DNA of 64,000 bases from the NCBI GenBank assembly GCA_016165875.1, contig JABBOT010000011.1:7691711-7755710 (forward strand), in the 5' to 3' direction. A program made the position numbers and the translations under genes. This document shows, piece by piece, positions 11,303 through 22,104 of this stretch (position 1 is the first letter of the stretch; every line of letters begins with the position of its first letter). The stretch comes from Acanthopleura granulata (Eukaryota > Mollusca > Polyplacophora > Chitonida > Chitonidae). The notes under the pieces were generated by a model. The model ran no database searches, was not told the origin of the DNA, and saw nothing but the letters and a program-made list of their open reading frames with translations.

Positions 11303-11510
11303 ATCACGGGGACCTCTGTGGCTGAGGGTATTTAGCCCACCAGTGCAACGTAATGACCCAGGTCTCATTCATAAATACTATCGCTGTGAGCTCACGCTGA
11401 CTTCCACTCTGGTCGCATATTGGAAGGCGCGGAGTGCCCGTTTTCATGCCATAATTTTGGCTACCGTCATGTCAGTGAAAAATTCCTGAGTACCACGTAA
11501 AAGAACAATG
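11303..11510 (+). mobile_element. SINE, family 1, old full-length copy
   Basis: Starts with GGGGACCTCTGTGGCTGAGGG (tRNA A-box region), then GTAATGACCCAGG, TGTGAGCTCACGCTGACTTCC and a very decayed body. It ends in GTCAGTGAAAAATTCCTGAG, TACCACGTAAAA and a weak A-rich tail. Confidence 0.7.
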
Positions 11511-12160
11511 CAAGAAATAAAAATAGAAAATTCATTTTAGAACAGCAGATTCACTCTAAAAACGACTATTGCAAATTTACATATCCTAAAGGACATGTGT
11601 AGGCCTATCCGTGATACACGCGCCTGCAATATACCGCTTGTGTGCACAGTCACATGGATACACATTTATGACACAATGCCGTACACCTTTTGTACACAGT
11701 CGTTCTTACAGAGTATTAGAATTTCTCTAAACTCTGAACCTGGTTTCTTGTTTTGTCAAACTTTCGGAAACAAAATGATTTAGAAATGTAATATAATAAC
11801 TACTTATCGATTACAATAACGCAAGTAGGGGGCCTGTTGAATGGCACTTGCGGGTTTCGGAGTCATGCGAATTAAGAAAACACGACTGTTCAGGAGTGCG
11901 CAGGTGCCTCACGTTAACAGCCTGTGAATTGTCCGTTTTATATTCGTATTACATGATGCATTAGTATCATTATATATGACAGGACAAGTCATCAGGCGAT
12001 TCATATCATCTGGCATAAAATAAATTGAGTTCGGAAACGTTGCGTAATCTGTCTGCGTGTCAATTGACATTATACATCAAGGCGTGTCATATTACCATGC
12101 TACGGGCGCTTTTAACCAATATATTATCTTGCAACCCACTTCACACACACAAAGGAATAG
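11511..12160. other. Non-coding, nothing recognised
   Basis: AT-rich; the longest open frame is 62 codons. No repeat was assigned. Confidence 0.5.
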
Positions 12161-12955
12161 AATGAGTGATTGAGTGAATAATAATGGCCTAAAGCCACCT
12201 GGTGACTCTAAGCGAGACCGAGAAGCACGTGGACGACCAGCAGCTAACACAAGCGAGGGATTTAAAAATGGAGAGAGGAGAAATGATTCAGTCTTTCCGG
12301 TTCTCTGAGGATAAAGTGTTGAGCAAGATCAATGGCTGGAGTAAAAAATTTGAGCCTCTGGAACAAACTTTTAAATATATAAACATCAAACCAGCAGAAC
12401 AAGCCAAGTCTATAGATTTTCAACAGGATAACCTCAATGAAATCCGAAACCCTGAGATCTCCTCTGTGAAAAAACAGATGCTAAGCAAAATAAAAGGTTT
12501 GAAAGAACAACTTACGGCTCTCGAGATTCACCACCGTAAACGCTATCTGTTATTTTACGGGTTGGCAATTACCGGTTCTATCAGTGAGGAGAACACAGAA
12601 AAGGCGGTAAGCAGGGATGACGTCTTGCCAGCAGTCTAATCTGGTTCCTACACCCGGGTAACTGCCTCTTACCAAATTTTGTGCGTAACAACGAATAGAA
12701 ACCTTATCATATAATAAAAATAAAATCAAATATTTCCAGTATGACCCGAAAAGTCAACAAGGAACAGCATACTTATTGACCGTGAGGCTAAAAACGAATC
12801 CGTCCCATTCAAAATTGGCGGTAACACCACTAGAAAAATCACGACACGGCGTCGTCCGATAAAAGTGCAACCAGTTGAAATACCACGTGACCAAGCACAC
12901 GGAGTTAGCCATGGCACAGGCAGAATGCTTGTGTCAGAGTTTAAATGAAAATATG
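12161..12955 (+). pseudogene. LINE ORF1-like remnant (coiled coil plus RRM-like part)
   Basis: An open frame from about 12202 to 12639 (145 codons, no ATG at its start; first ATG at 12268) has repeated heptad-like Leu/Ile/Lys/Glu spacing followed by LEIHHRKRYLLFYGLA. That 'L-E-x-x-x-R-x-x-x-L-L-F-Y-G' junction between coiled coil and RNA-binding domain is typical of LINE ORF1 proteins, which coat LINE RNA. After a stop and a frame change, 12755-12950 reads LIDREAKNESVPFKIGG and RRRPIKVQPV, the end of the RRM-like fold (R-P-I-x-V). The left edge (12161-12195) carries a GAGTGATTGAGTGAATAATA repeat-tail-like stretch. No ORF2 follows directly. It differs in sequence from the second ORF1 remnant at 16.4 kb, so two LINE lineages are likely. 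Confidence 0.6.
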
Positions 12956-14909
12956 CCATAAAATGCCATTATTAATAAAGTAAATTGAAGTATTAAAATA
13001 AGCGTTTTGTCTAAAACAAAGAATGTAAGCTATTTTTTCCCTAAAATTCGCTACACACTTTGACACAGATGTCTGCGATGTTACTACAACCGTCTCTCTT
13101 GTCTACAGCGGTATATTCTGAAAAAAATATCCTGGCCTCATTTAGTATGTATCGCTACATACTTGTGGTAAGTTTGATTTGCATTTCTTTTCACATTCTG
13201 TTGCATAATTGCATGAACGCACTCTCTCATACGAAACTGCGGATACTCGTGGAAAAGAGCATTTTGCTCGAGATTTTTGTCGTATCTTAGGAAGCTTTGT
13301 ACTTGCCAATTGTTGACGAGAAGGGACATGCGTGTTTGTACGAGAAGATGGAAAGAACCTGAGTACATCCAAGCAATGTGTACGTGAAATTGTAAACTGT
13401 AGATAATAATCATGGTGCTAGAATGCAACACATGTGCTGAGATACACAAACACAGGCTTCGCAGGAGTGGTACTTAAGGACTTTCACGAGCCTTCGATAT
13501 CAAAGGACATAATTTCCTCTATTTGATAACACTAACAGCCATACATGTGTATTTGGAAACATATATGTCAAAATCGATTTGTAAACACAAGGCAATAGCC
13601 CCAACTGACTGGATACAATTTCATGCCTAGTTTATGCAAAAGTAGGCATAACACAAATTGTGATGGTTTAATTGTAACTTTAAAACAGTACATGTGCATC
13701 CCTCAATAATTTATTCATAAATTAAGAACTAACATAAAGAACAAAGAACAATTCTTCAATAATTCTGAAAGGCATAAGTAATAATTCAGTAACATGCAAT
13801 AAATGTCGAAACTAGTGATTTAGTGGGACATTGTTTTATACACCATTGCTCGTAATGTTCTGATTCGACTTTTCTACCTTCACAGATCTGGAAAAGTGTA
13901 CCGTGCACGTAAACAGATGGTATCTTGTTACATTGGCGAAGTTTTCATTCCTTAATGACGTAAGTAACAGTTGTCGTGAACAAAACAGGTATATTACTAA
14001 AATAACTGGAAAGAAACAATATTAAACTTGTGGGATGAAATAGAGAACTATAATTTAAATATTGGATAACACAGTTATATGTATCTATCTATCTGTCTTT
14101 TTGGTTTTTTCTTAATACACCACAGCAATCTAGGCTGTGGAAGAATACCACCTACATACCGTGGGCAAGACCTGTACATCGTTACATGACTACAACGTGA
14201 CGTTTATGTACTAATGGGACAGTCTTGTGATATCGTGCAGGTGATTGCAACACCGAGTAGAGAGGCATCCTTTCTGTGGACACAAGATGGGCTTGTTCAC
14301 AATGGGCTTATTCTTGGTATGTCCATACATATTTCAAACACTGAAATATACAATAGACATCATCTAACTGACATATACACGATATATACTGTACATAAAC
14401 ACACTTAAAAAGTTCGTTTATTAGGATGCAAAGTTCTTTTTATGTTTCTGGGAACCACATATGGATGTGACACATTGGTTGCTAGGGTTAATCGTAGACT
14501 GCCTGAAATAGTTCAAGTAAGTTCCTCAGCCATACTCTCCCCATTTTAGTAACTCACTTGAAGTCGAATCTGGACTGTTTCACACTTTCCTCCATCAGCA
14601 ACATCAATACCCAGCTTAAGAGGAAAAAAAAACATTGGTCACCCTAAAAACGTAGTGCCATGGCAACATATAATTTGGATGACATAACGGTTCCAGCTTG
14701 TACTGAGCATCAGAAAACGACAACTTAACTATCTGTAGATTAGCCCAACAAATGGAGTGGTAGCCAACTGTATGAAGTCAACAATGCAGTCGTGTTAGAG
14801 CTTAGAAAACACATGGTGAAAACCAAGGCTACTTGGTCACTCTTAAGGGCATGTTTAAGGAGCCTGTGTGTTGGTTCCGAAAATACGTGCTCAGAGAATC
14901 TGACACACT
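12956..14909. other. Non-coding, nothing recognised
   Basis: The longest open frame is 103 codons (13138-13449, minus) without recognisable motifs. A short TATCTATCTATC run is near 14083. Confidence 0.45.
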
Positions 14910-15925
14910 GTGTTTCGCTTTTTTGAAAAGAAAAGTAACCTGTCAAAACGAGGAAAGTGTAAAAAAGTAAATACCTTTCTGATGTCTAAATTCAATCCCC
15001 CGGGAAATCATCTGATGGTTAGCTTAGAGGCCGAAAATAAGGATCTTCAGCATGAGATCAAGGATGTTCTGGCAGATAAGTTAATTGTTCCTCTGATAAA
15101 TGATCGACGGTATACAGATGACATAATGTCAACACGTATGGAATTACACAGCCTAGGTCTTGATATAAGAAATATTGCTAAATGCATTAGAATTGTTGCA
15201 CAGCGGCTATTTCAAGTGGATGTTCCACAGCTTCCAGGCCACACTACGATAAGACATTTTCTAGTAGAAGCTAACATTTTAGGAAAGATTCATGTGACGA
15301 CAGCTTTGATGGATAGTGAAAACAACACTCTCCATTACAATGGGACAACAGATCATCAGCACCACTACCTTAGATACCGAGTGTCTTTGTGTGATAGTAC
15401 AGTTTCTGTTGGATACACAGTTAGATGAGCTTGTTAAGCGCTATGTTGGAGTTCTCGGCAAAGATACAGAATGTAACGAAGTAAAATCGAACGTTTATAT
15501 GTCCATCCATGATTGGCCAGCATGTGTTGAACAAGAAGTTCAAGGAAGGGCTTGAACAGGTCCGACTCGCACTCCTGCAGTCAACCAGTGATGGGTGGTC
15601 GAGTTTGTCAGAGGTTGAGCAGGACAAAGCTCTACATCTCAACAAATGGCTTTGCCTTCTCCACGTACTACTTGGGTTGGATGAAGCTTGTGAATTGCCC
15701 ATTAAGGAGCACGAGGATATTGTTACTAATCATCGCCAAATTTATCAGGGGCGACTGAAGTATGAACCTCGTAAAAGAGACCTGTCTTGCACCGCAGAAG
15801 CCATTAAAGCGACAACGTTTTTATGTACTCTAAGAAGACCCCAATCGGTTTGACTTACCCTTATACATCACCGGAATGACCGCCTTGAATTTTTGTCCAA
15901 CACTCATCATGACATCTTGTGAGGT
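14910..15925 (+). pseudogene. Frameshifted multicopy transposon-like gene of unknown family
   Basis: Three overlapping frames read on: about 14910-15390 (opens without ATG; first ATG 14982), then about 15420-15490, then about 15495-15850, and a last piece near 15860-15921 ending HHRNDRLEFLSNTHHDIL. Diagnostic words are YTDDIMSTRMELHSLGLDIR, KCIRIVAQRLFQVDVPQLP, NNTLHYNGTT, GWSSLSEVEQDKA and KWLCLLHVLLGLDEA. I know this pattern (a 'L-H-x-D/N-G-T-[S/T]' segment followed by 'G-L-H-x-x-x-G-L') from large uncharacterised families in mollusc and cnidarian genomes that behave like transposon genes. No catalytic triad can be assigned. At least two frameshifts (near 15390-15420 and 15490) and the decayed end show it is dead. 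It lies between two LINE ORF1 remnants in the same orientation. The similarity is recalled, not searched. Confidence 0.6.
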
Positions 15926-16365
15926 CTGTTCAAGCCGACACTAACGATGATGTGATAATGGCTACTGTTAGAGCTGTTGCCATACTTTATCAGGCCATAA
16001 TTTGCTCCTTTCCATCGCATTGTTTCGCGAGATGAAGTTCTCAACACCGTTGACATAAACCGTCTTTTTTCAGTGTAACTCTACATACAGCTATGTGTCA
16101 TCGAAGCGATAAACACGTGACAATATCATGCAACGCTTCCCAGACTGAACAAAACATACGTTATGTTCAGTATTTTTCTTTTTCGTAGAATCTCAACTTT
16201 CATTTTTTAACCAATGAAAACACAGCACAAGCACATGATTGTGGGAAAATAATGACGTCATAAATAAGCGACACGCCCAGCAACCTCAACCGCATTTGTG
16301 ACCCTTGGTTGGAACATTTTAGCACTGTAGGTACATTGTGGAGGCAGAGTATTCATACTTAAACT
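15926..16365. promoter_or_regulatory. Non-coding; holds a CCAAT word and an exact CRE upstream of the LINE remnant
   Basis: TAACCAATGAAAA near 16208 and TGACGTCA at 16253-16260 lie 100-150 bp before the 16.37-kb ORF1 remnant. They could be a relic of a LINE 5' promoter; chance is equally possible. The first part may be decayed 3' coding sequence of the preceding transposon-like gene (KADTNDD-like). Confidence 0.2.
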
Positions 16366-16701
16366 TTATCTGCATACCCTAAGGTAAGAAACATTTTCGT
16401 TACAAAACCACATTTGGCTGAGGACAAATCTCTGAATGGCATAAAATACCTAGACGAGCTCCTTGGGGCATCAAATTGGGCACCTTTTGTCATTGTTTCT
16501 TTGGTGAAAATATCCGACCGAGAAGCAATATTATGTGCCGCTCCTAATCTTAAAGGATCCAAAATAAGTATACAGATTGACTTACCGAATAAACAGAAAG
16601 CGGCTCGAAGCAACTTAGCGAAACAAGCCTACCAGATCCGAGAGGAATTACAACACAAAACATGCATTCGTCTGGTAGGGACCATAATGACGTATGCTTA
16701 A
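16366..16701 (+). pseudogene. LINE ORF1 C-terminal domain (L1 / Transposase_22-like)
   Basis: The frame carries WAPFVIVSLVKISDREAIL, then CAAPNLKGSKISIQIDLP, then QKAARSNLAKQAYQIREELQ. This is the end of the RRM (R/x-P-x-I-V-x-F pattern) running into the C-terminal domain of L1 ORF1 (R-E-x-I-L-x-A-A-x-N-L-K-G-S-x-I-x-I-x-x-D-L-P). That domain binds nucleic acid with chaperone activity in L1. The coiled coil and most of the RRM are missing upstream. An L1-type ORF2 remnant starts 1 kb downstream on the same strand. The two may come from one element separated by unrelated sequence, or from two insertions. The domain call is fairly confident. Confidence 0.7.
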
Positions 16702-17722
16702 CTGACCCAGGGTATATATCTTCGGCATTCAGCTGGATCTCTAGTTGACTGTGTGACTCCGTGGAAGGTGAACTGCACAAATGTAATGTTACCATATTGA
16801 TTTGAGACGATGGTACACCCAAGGCCACACCTCCATGCTTGTCTTCTTTTAGCGGTCAGCTTGATTTGGCGGTAAAGACTTCCAGCTGTGTTGAGGATAG
16901 AATTTAGGTCATTTCTTGAACCTTCCCTTTTTTTCTTGTCCAAACTGTGGACTTCTGTTGTACGTTCACTTTAAAGCATGCCGGGAAAACTGCCGGAGGT
17001 TGACCTACATGACGTCCAACATTGGAATGAGTGATAGTTACGTCACCTTTCTTGTGGGTAACCTTTCGTTTGGTTTTGTAATGAGGACATCGGAATAAGG
17101 ATGGTCAGTCCTTCATGCAATGTCTCATAAACTCAGTGCGCTAAGTGTTTGTGTAAACAATAATACTTCTATATACCTACCAAATCAGTTCATAATAAAA
17201 GAGGACTACCATTTGTATTGGCTTTATTCTGAAAAATAAGTTCAAATGCGCAAAATATTTTTGGGGCATTCTATGTCATATGACATGAACTGTGAAATGG
17301 ATTGTGAAGGGAGTTGTTTTATATCTGTGTGTCCAAACCGATGAGGATATTGCTATCAAGTACATTGAAATAATAATCGATAAATTTATTCACAAGGAAT
17401 GATGGAAAATGTCTGCACGTGGTCGTATGATAAGCCTTAAGACAACCGAACCATGTTCAAAGTCCTCTCCGTATGGGTAATCAAGTCATCCCTAGCTTGG
17501 ACACACCCGTAGGCGAATCCAGATGTGAAAAAAATGAATGTCTGCAAGCCTCACACGGAAGCAAGTTAACGTTTTAAACCTTTAATTGTAATTTTTAGCT
17601 TTTATCCCGTACATATATGTTACTATACTATAAAAAAAGTGCAGAAATAGAGAGGGGAGAAATTAGGGTTGTGATGTACAGATGTCGGTTATGTTCTCAG
17701 CCGGCATTCTCTGATTAATTCT
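16702..17722. other. Spacer between LINE ORF1 and ORF2 remnants
   Basis: No domain was recognised; the longest open frame is 92 codons. If both LINE remnants belong to one element this would be unusually long for an L1 inter-ORF region, so part is probably foreign. Confidence 0.4.
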
Positions 17723-18664
17723 ATGAGTAATATAGATATCTTATCTATGAATTACCAAGGGCTCGCTGATCATTGAGATGTTTCAACTACATATGGAAAA
17801 AGAAGCCATGTATAATATTTTTACAAGACTTATATACATGTATAAGCAAACAAGACGAAAACAAACTTATTACGGATTGGAGCCTAAAAGCAGTGGTGGC
17901 ACAATTTAGGTCAAACTCTAGCGGAGTAGCAATTCTTTTCGGAAATAATTTTGGGTTCGAAATAGAAAAAGATCCACAATGAAATTTTATAATTGCAGAA
18001 ATAGATGTAAATGGGAAGAAGGTTCTACTGATTAATGTTTATGGTCTAAATAAAGGATCTGTTTGAAAGAACCGAAAGAAACTGACAAGATTTTTAAATT
18101 TTTGGCGGAGATTGGCATATGTTTCACGATCCAGAAGTTGATTGTAAAACTGATAAGCATATTAATAAGCATAATACATAGTGACATAGACAAAAAAATT
18201 CGTAAACAAACCATACTTGATAATTTTCTGGTTTGTAATGATATTGCGAATATTACCTTAAAAACGAACATACTCTCTGGTAGCAGAACAGATCATTCAG
18301 CAATAACTCTGAGTATTTCAAAAAACGAAAATGCAAAAGGGATATAGGAAATTTACCTCTAACCTTCTCTATGACAGGGTTTATGTTAGTTATTAAATTA
18401 GTGAAAGACACTTTCGATGACTGTCTTAAAGAATAGGCGTAGCTACCCTGCAATAGCAATAACGTTTTATATATGTATCATCCAGATATACAATTTTCAG
18501 TTCCACATCAGATATTTTTAGATACTTTTCTGACGGTGTTCAGGGGTAAATCTATATCATTTTCACCTTGGAAGAAGAAAAATGAAAATGTAAGGAAAAA
18601 GGAATTGGAAATGAAATTCAATACGATAGAACATAAAATAGAGGAAGATCTAAGAAAGAACTAA
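17723..18664 (+). pseudogene. L1-type LINE ORF2 remnant, endonuclease and adjoining region
   Basis: An ATG at 17723 opens MSNIDILSMNYQGL, matching the start of L1 APE-type endonucleases (catalytic Asn in 'x-N-x-x-G-L'). It continues CIIFLQDLYT (normally L-Q-E-T-H, so the catalytic Glu is Asp here), SSGVAILFGNNFGFEIEKDP, VLLINVYGLN (N-V-Y-x-x-N motif, about 18025-18050), and SRTDHSAITLSI near 18280-18310 (catalytic D-H pair). The linker before the reverse transcriptase follows: FLDTFLTVFRGKSISFSPWK, 18510-18575. Stops occur after the first 18 codons, after DPQ (17982), near 18062 and later. The endonuclease would nick target DNA in a live element. All reverse transcriptase motifs, including the Y-A-D-D region, are absent. 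Confidence 0.85.
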
Positions 18665-18927
18665 ATGATACAAAGAGAAAATTTGGGGGCCTCCGTGACA
18701 CAGCCGGTGAGTACGCTAACGCAGCGTAATGGCCCAGAAGCCTCCCACCAATGCAGTTGCGGTGAGTTCAAGTCCAATTCATACTGGCTTCTTCTCCGGC
18801 CTTACGTAGGAAGGTCTGCTAGCAGGATGCTGATGGTCGTGGGTTTCCACCCGGGTCTGCACGGTTTAAGTCAAATATTCTTCAGTACGGCGTTAAACAC
18901 CAATCAAATAAATAAATAAATACATTT
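18665..18927 (+). mobile_element. SINE, family 1, inserted in the LINE remnant
   Basis: The head starts at about 18684: GGGGGCCTCCGTGACACAGC, then CGCAGCGTAATGGCCCAGAA and GGTGAGTTCAAGTCCAATTC (B box). The body reads CTTCTCCGGCCTTACGTAGG, GTCGTGGGTTTCCACCCGGG. The tail reads CAGTACGGCGTTAAACACC, AATCAAATAAATAAATAAAT. The CTCCCACCATAATGCTGG segment between body and tail is deleted. The element sits exactly between the N-terminal and C-terminal parts of the LINE ORF2. Confidence 0.9.
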
Positions 18928-19760
18928 TAGACGAGAATGGAAAATTGCTCACTTTTGACACACTGAAAGAAGAGTTCAAAATACGTGGTACTTAATAAGA
19001 CTATGGCGGTTTACTACATCGTGCAGCTAAAGTATGGTAGGATTATTTACATTCAGGCAGACATTCAGGAAAGACAGGCAAAAATAATATTATTACCCCC
19101 TCCTTCCCACCAAGCATCCAACATATGGCAAAACACAAGAAAGAATGTAGAGAGACCATATTCGAGAGACTCGTATCCAATAGCCTAGCCTCAGAAAGTT
19201 AGCGAAAATGGGAAAATGTATTAGGTTTGTATTATTTGGGATGGGAAAAGAACTATGTAATGACAAAGTCGTGCACATTGGATTCAAAACTTTAATTTGC
19301 TGGCAATTTTAATACATACTTTGCACAAACAACTTGTTACTAGCAATCTACTGGTAAAAATAAAAAAGTTTAAAATCTCCAATCTGTAGCTTTTGAGGTG
19401 TGGATGAGGAATCTATGGGTCATTTGCTGGTACATTCTCCCTTTTCTCATTCAGTTTATCCAGACTTATCAAGTAGGATTCTTAATGATTGCAACCAAAT
19501 GGTGATATTTAATAGCTGAACAATTTTATTTGGAACGTCAGTAAAGTTTAAGGTCCTAACTCTTTTGCTATTATAGTAGGCAAGCAATGTATATATGATT
19601 GTAGATAAAGGCAAGAGACCCAAGCTTCAAAGGCCTACTCAATACTATTGTCATGGAATACAGAGCTGCAAAACATATAGCATATAACAGAACTAAGACA
19701 GATTTATTCCAAGAAAAAAGTGGTCGCACTGCACTATGCTCCGGGATTTGTAGGGAGTAC
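18928..19760 (+). pseudogene. L1-type LINE ORF2 remnant, C-terminal region
   Basis: Directly after the SINE tail the frame reads ILDENGKLLTFDTLKEEFKI, the region that in L1-type ORF2 follows the reverse transcriptase. Further on come short collinear pieces. One is CSF-stop-GVDEESMGHLLVHSPF (19385-19440), the C-terminal cysteine motif in which the second 'C' codon of C-S-F-C has become TGA. The piece VKFKVLTLLLL (about 19540-19575) is the late hydrophobic segment, and an Arg/Lys-rich end extends to about 19740. Many stops and frameshifts break it. The distance from endonuclease to this part is about 1 kb shorter than in a full element even after ignoring the SINE, so the reverse transcriptase domain was deleted. 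Confidence 0.75.
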
Positions 19761-19932
19761 ATGTAGACGAAAACGGTATTTTGTTTGTACATTGCACTTT
19801 GAACTCTGTTCCGTATGTTAAAACCCATGTTCTTTCTGCTTTATGTCAAAATGAAAATTGTGTTGTTTTTGTATGTGTCTTTGTTTGTTAAAAAACCTAC
19901 CAAAAATCAAAATAAAACATAAATAAAAAAAA
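19761..19932 (+). mobile_element. LINE 3' UTR and A-rich tail
   Basis: T- and G-rich sequence (GTGTTGTTTTTGTATGTGTC) ends in AAAATCAAAATAAAACATAA and an A run up to 19932, as in L1-type 3' ends. The flanking CTGGCCGTAGACCGG marks the right boundary. A matching target-site duplication was not found because the true 5' end is unclear. Confidence 0.65.
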
Positions 19933-20954
19933 GCTGGCCGTAGACCGGTAAAACATTATCCAAAATCAAATGCCCATTGGCTAGTGTCATATATAAATAT
20001 ATACAATAAAAACATTGGCAAATCGGATACAGGTGTCGTTTGCTGCGTAATTAAACCATTTTCTTCTTACGATGTATATACATGAACTTTAGGAGGCAAG
20101 AAAAGCACATTTGCCGTTAGTAGCCTACATGGCCACACGTAAAACGTCTACATTCCCAGGGCTTGAATGTCAAGAAAAACCGCCCAATATATCTGGCTTA
20201 GTTCCGTTTGAACTTGTATGGTTTCAAGTCTGGGAATAATAAATTAGGTAAAGAGGATTCGTTGTCATTAAAACACCAAAAGTCTGGGTTTAATCTGCTT
20301 GACGGAAGGAATTTAATGATTTGTAAACAGACAACTCGCAGGCAGTGTTCTGATCCATCTTAGGGACATCAAGGACCTGCGTGATTTCCAGATTTTGTAA
20401 CGTTCTTTGAAGTTATTTGTGAGAATGACGTAAGCGTTGTCTATAGCTTTAGTATCTTTGCCTTGGGACAACATAAAATGAGGTGTAGGAAGACTTAGAC
20501 CTGTGACAGTCTTGTATCCTTTCAAAGCACTCTGGACCCCTTTCCTAGGTCAAGTATTAAGCATTTTTTTCACAGGGTTGTTCCTGTTCGTGCCTGGAGA
20601 AACCAAGGCTTAGTCCCGAGGGAACGTGAAATACGTGAAAACCTACTTTAGACTGATCTGGCAGTTATTCACTCAGAATACGGGTGTCAATTTGTAATTG
20701 GAATTTATGCCTTGAAAATCGACTGTTTTCCCTGCAACAAGTGAAAAAATACGATTGTTCGTATTAGTTCTTAATACTTATATTTTTATTTGTTCTTTTC
20801 TTACCTATAGTCCCTGGTGGTGGCGTTATAGTTTCTTCAGGAAATGAGTCTTTTGGCGATCACGATCGAAGGACCCTCTATGATTTATCAGCGGTATACA
20901 AATGTCGGACCGGGTCGAATCATACGAGTCTTCAAAAATTGTACTGAGAGAATA
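19933..20954. other. Non-coding, nothing recognised
   Basis: AT-rich; the longest open frame is 70 codons (20313-20525, minus). No repeat was assigned. Confidence 0.5.
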
Positions 20955-21230
20955 CATCAAGGAAACAGGACTGGTTGGACCGGTGTTGGACAGGGAAAGC
21001 AGTCGTGTCTGGTGTCTCCACCAGATGTTCCAGTGGCGTCAGAACTTCGGCGGCATAGACTACCCCCATCAGAAGGCACAGCATATAAATATTCTAACGA
21101 CTCCTCGCCATCATATGACTTAAATATTGTCGAGTACGACATAAATCCCAAGTATACACACATACGAAGATCGGACTTCAGTGTTATACCCTACTCAAAA
21201 CCTAAGCACAGCATAAAACACCAATGAAGC
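20955..21230 (+). mobile_element. SINE-like element, family 2, diverged
   Basis: GTCTGGTGTCTCCACCAGATG, CAGTGGCGTCAGAACTTCGG, CTCGCCATCATATGACTTAA and TGTCGAGTACGACATAAATCC match, in order and reverse-complemented, the copy at 52036-52385. The end (ACTCAAAACCTAAGCACAGC, ATAAAACACCAATGAAG) resembles the shared SINE tail. Confidence 0.6.
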
Positions 21231-21291
21231 CAATTCATAACTCGAAGGAGATCTGGAATTGAATCTACGATATATACCACAGACAGTAGTA

Positions 21292-21345
21292 CAAAAAAAA
21301 GCAAACCAGAGCTGTGACAACCATGTGACAGTTGGTAAATACCTG
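21292..21345 (-). repeat. Dispersed core repeat (family C), partial minus copy
   Basis: AGAGCTGTGACAACCATGTG and ACAGTTGGTAAATAC match the reverse complement of the family C core (GACCATTTGCCAA). Only the centre is preserved. Confidence 0.35.
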
Positions 21346-21635
21346 TAGGCACAGGTATCCCTCTATGTCAAGGAGGAAGGTACCGTGTATCTGCAAATAC
21401 GGTCACATGAAATTCCAGAATGCATGATGTACAATGATAACGTGCTCAAAGAGTGATATTCCTCGTTCAAGAAGCAATATACGACGATCTCGTGCGCTTA
21501 TTCTAAACAGCTACCCTATTTTTCTTCTCTTTATCGTCCGTTTGTTTCTAAAGCAAACAGCCGGACGGTTGTTTTTTTTATTTCCCCAATTGTTCGGTGT
21601 AAGAAAAGTGTATGCAGTGGGATGGGGTAAGGAGA

Positions 21636-21711
21636 GTTGTCAGCTGTCGACAAGTGATGTTCATCGAAAGCTCCACTCTCCGGTGAACATCATTTGTCTC
21701 GAGCTGATAAT
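21636..21711 (+). ncRNA. Candidate microRNA-type hairpin (unverified)
   Basis: Arms 21636-21666 and 21681-21711 pair over 31 positions with only three mismatches (21646-21648 against 21697-21699) and a 14-nt loop. Four pairs are G-U wobbles that work only if the plus strand is transcribed; on the minus strand they would be C-A clashes. The 5' arm contains GACAAGTGATGTTCATCG and the 3' arm CGGTGAACATCATTTGTC. Size and geometry fit a metazoan pre-miRNA, and the arms do not match any conserved microRNA I remember. It could instead be a relic of a short inverted-repeat transposon. Surrounding minus-strand sequence (21580-21960) looks open but unrecognised. Confidence 0.35.
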
Positions 21712-22104
21712 TTCTGATATCCCATCCATATGCAGCTTCGAAAAGCATATTTTCAAGTTGACCCTGCATGATACGACCCATCTGTGGCAGAGACCAAAGA
21801 TGTTGGAATGGTAAAGCAGTAATACCTGGTACATGGATTCGCTTGTAGGTGTGAACACACTTGGGAATATGATGAAGCAGCTGTCCCAGAAGGCCCATCT
21901 GTCCAAATCCCACACCAACCATTCCATTTGAGCAACCATGGTGTCAACTCTTGATGCCCACAACTTCCAGGCTTAGCATATAGGTTACGAGAGCGCATTG
22001 ATTTTCCCCTCTATTTACATAGTAAATTTCTCAAGTTCTACACCCAAAATGCGGTATAGAAGTTCATAGTGTATCAACAACCTAGACTGTCTGTGTGGCA
22101 GTAT
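21712..22104 (-). other. Unrecognised open stretch, possible exon or repeat
   Basis: A minus-strand frame of 114 codons (21922-21578) includes GFGQMGLLGQLLHHIPKCVH and GITALPFQHLWSLPQMGRIM. A CAG/GTATTA donor-like site is within it near 21828. No domain was recognised, and the frame also crosses the hairpin, which argues against coding use. Confidence 0.15.

Noticed and set aside
21434..21922. Overlapping 126- and 114-codon frames on opposite strands as coding genes
   Set aside because: They cross the hairpin and each other; neither has a recognisable product.
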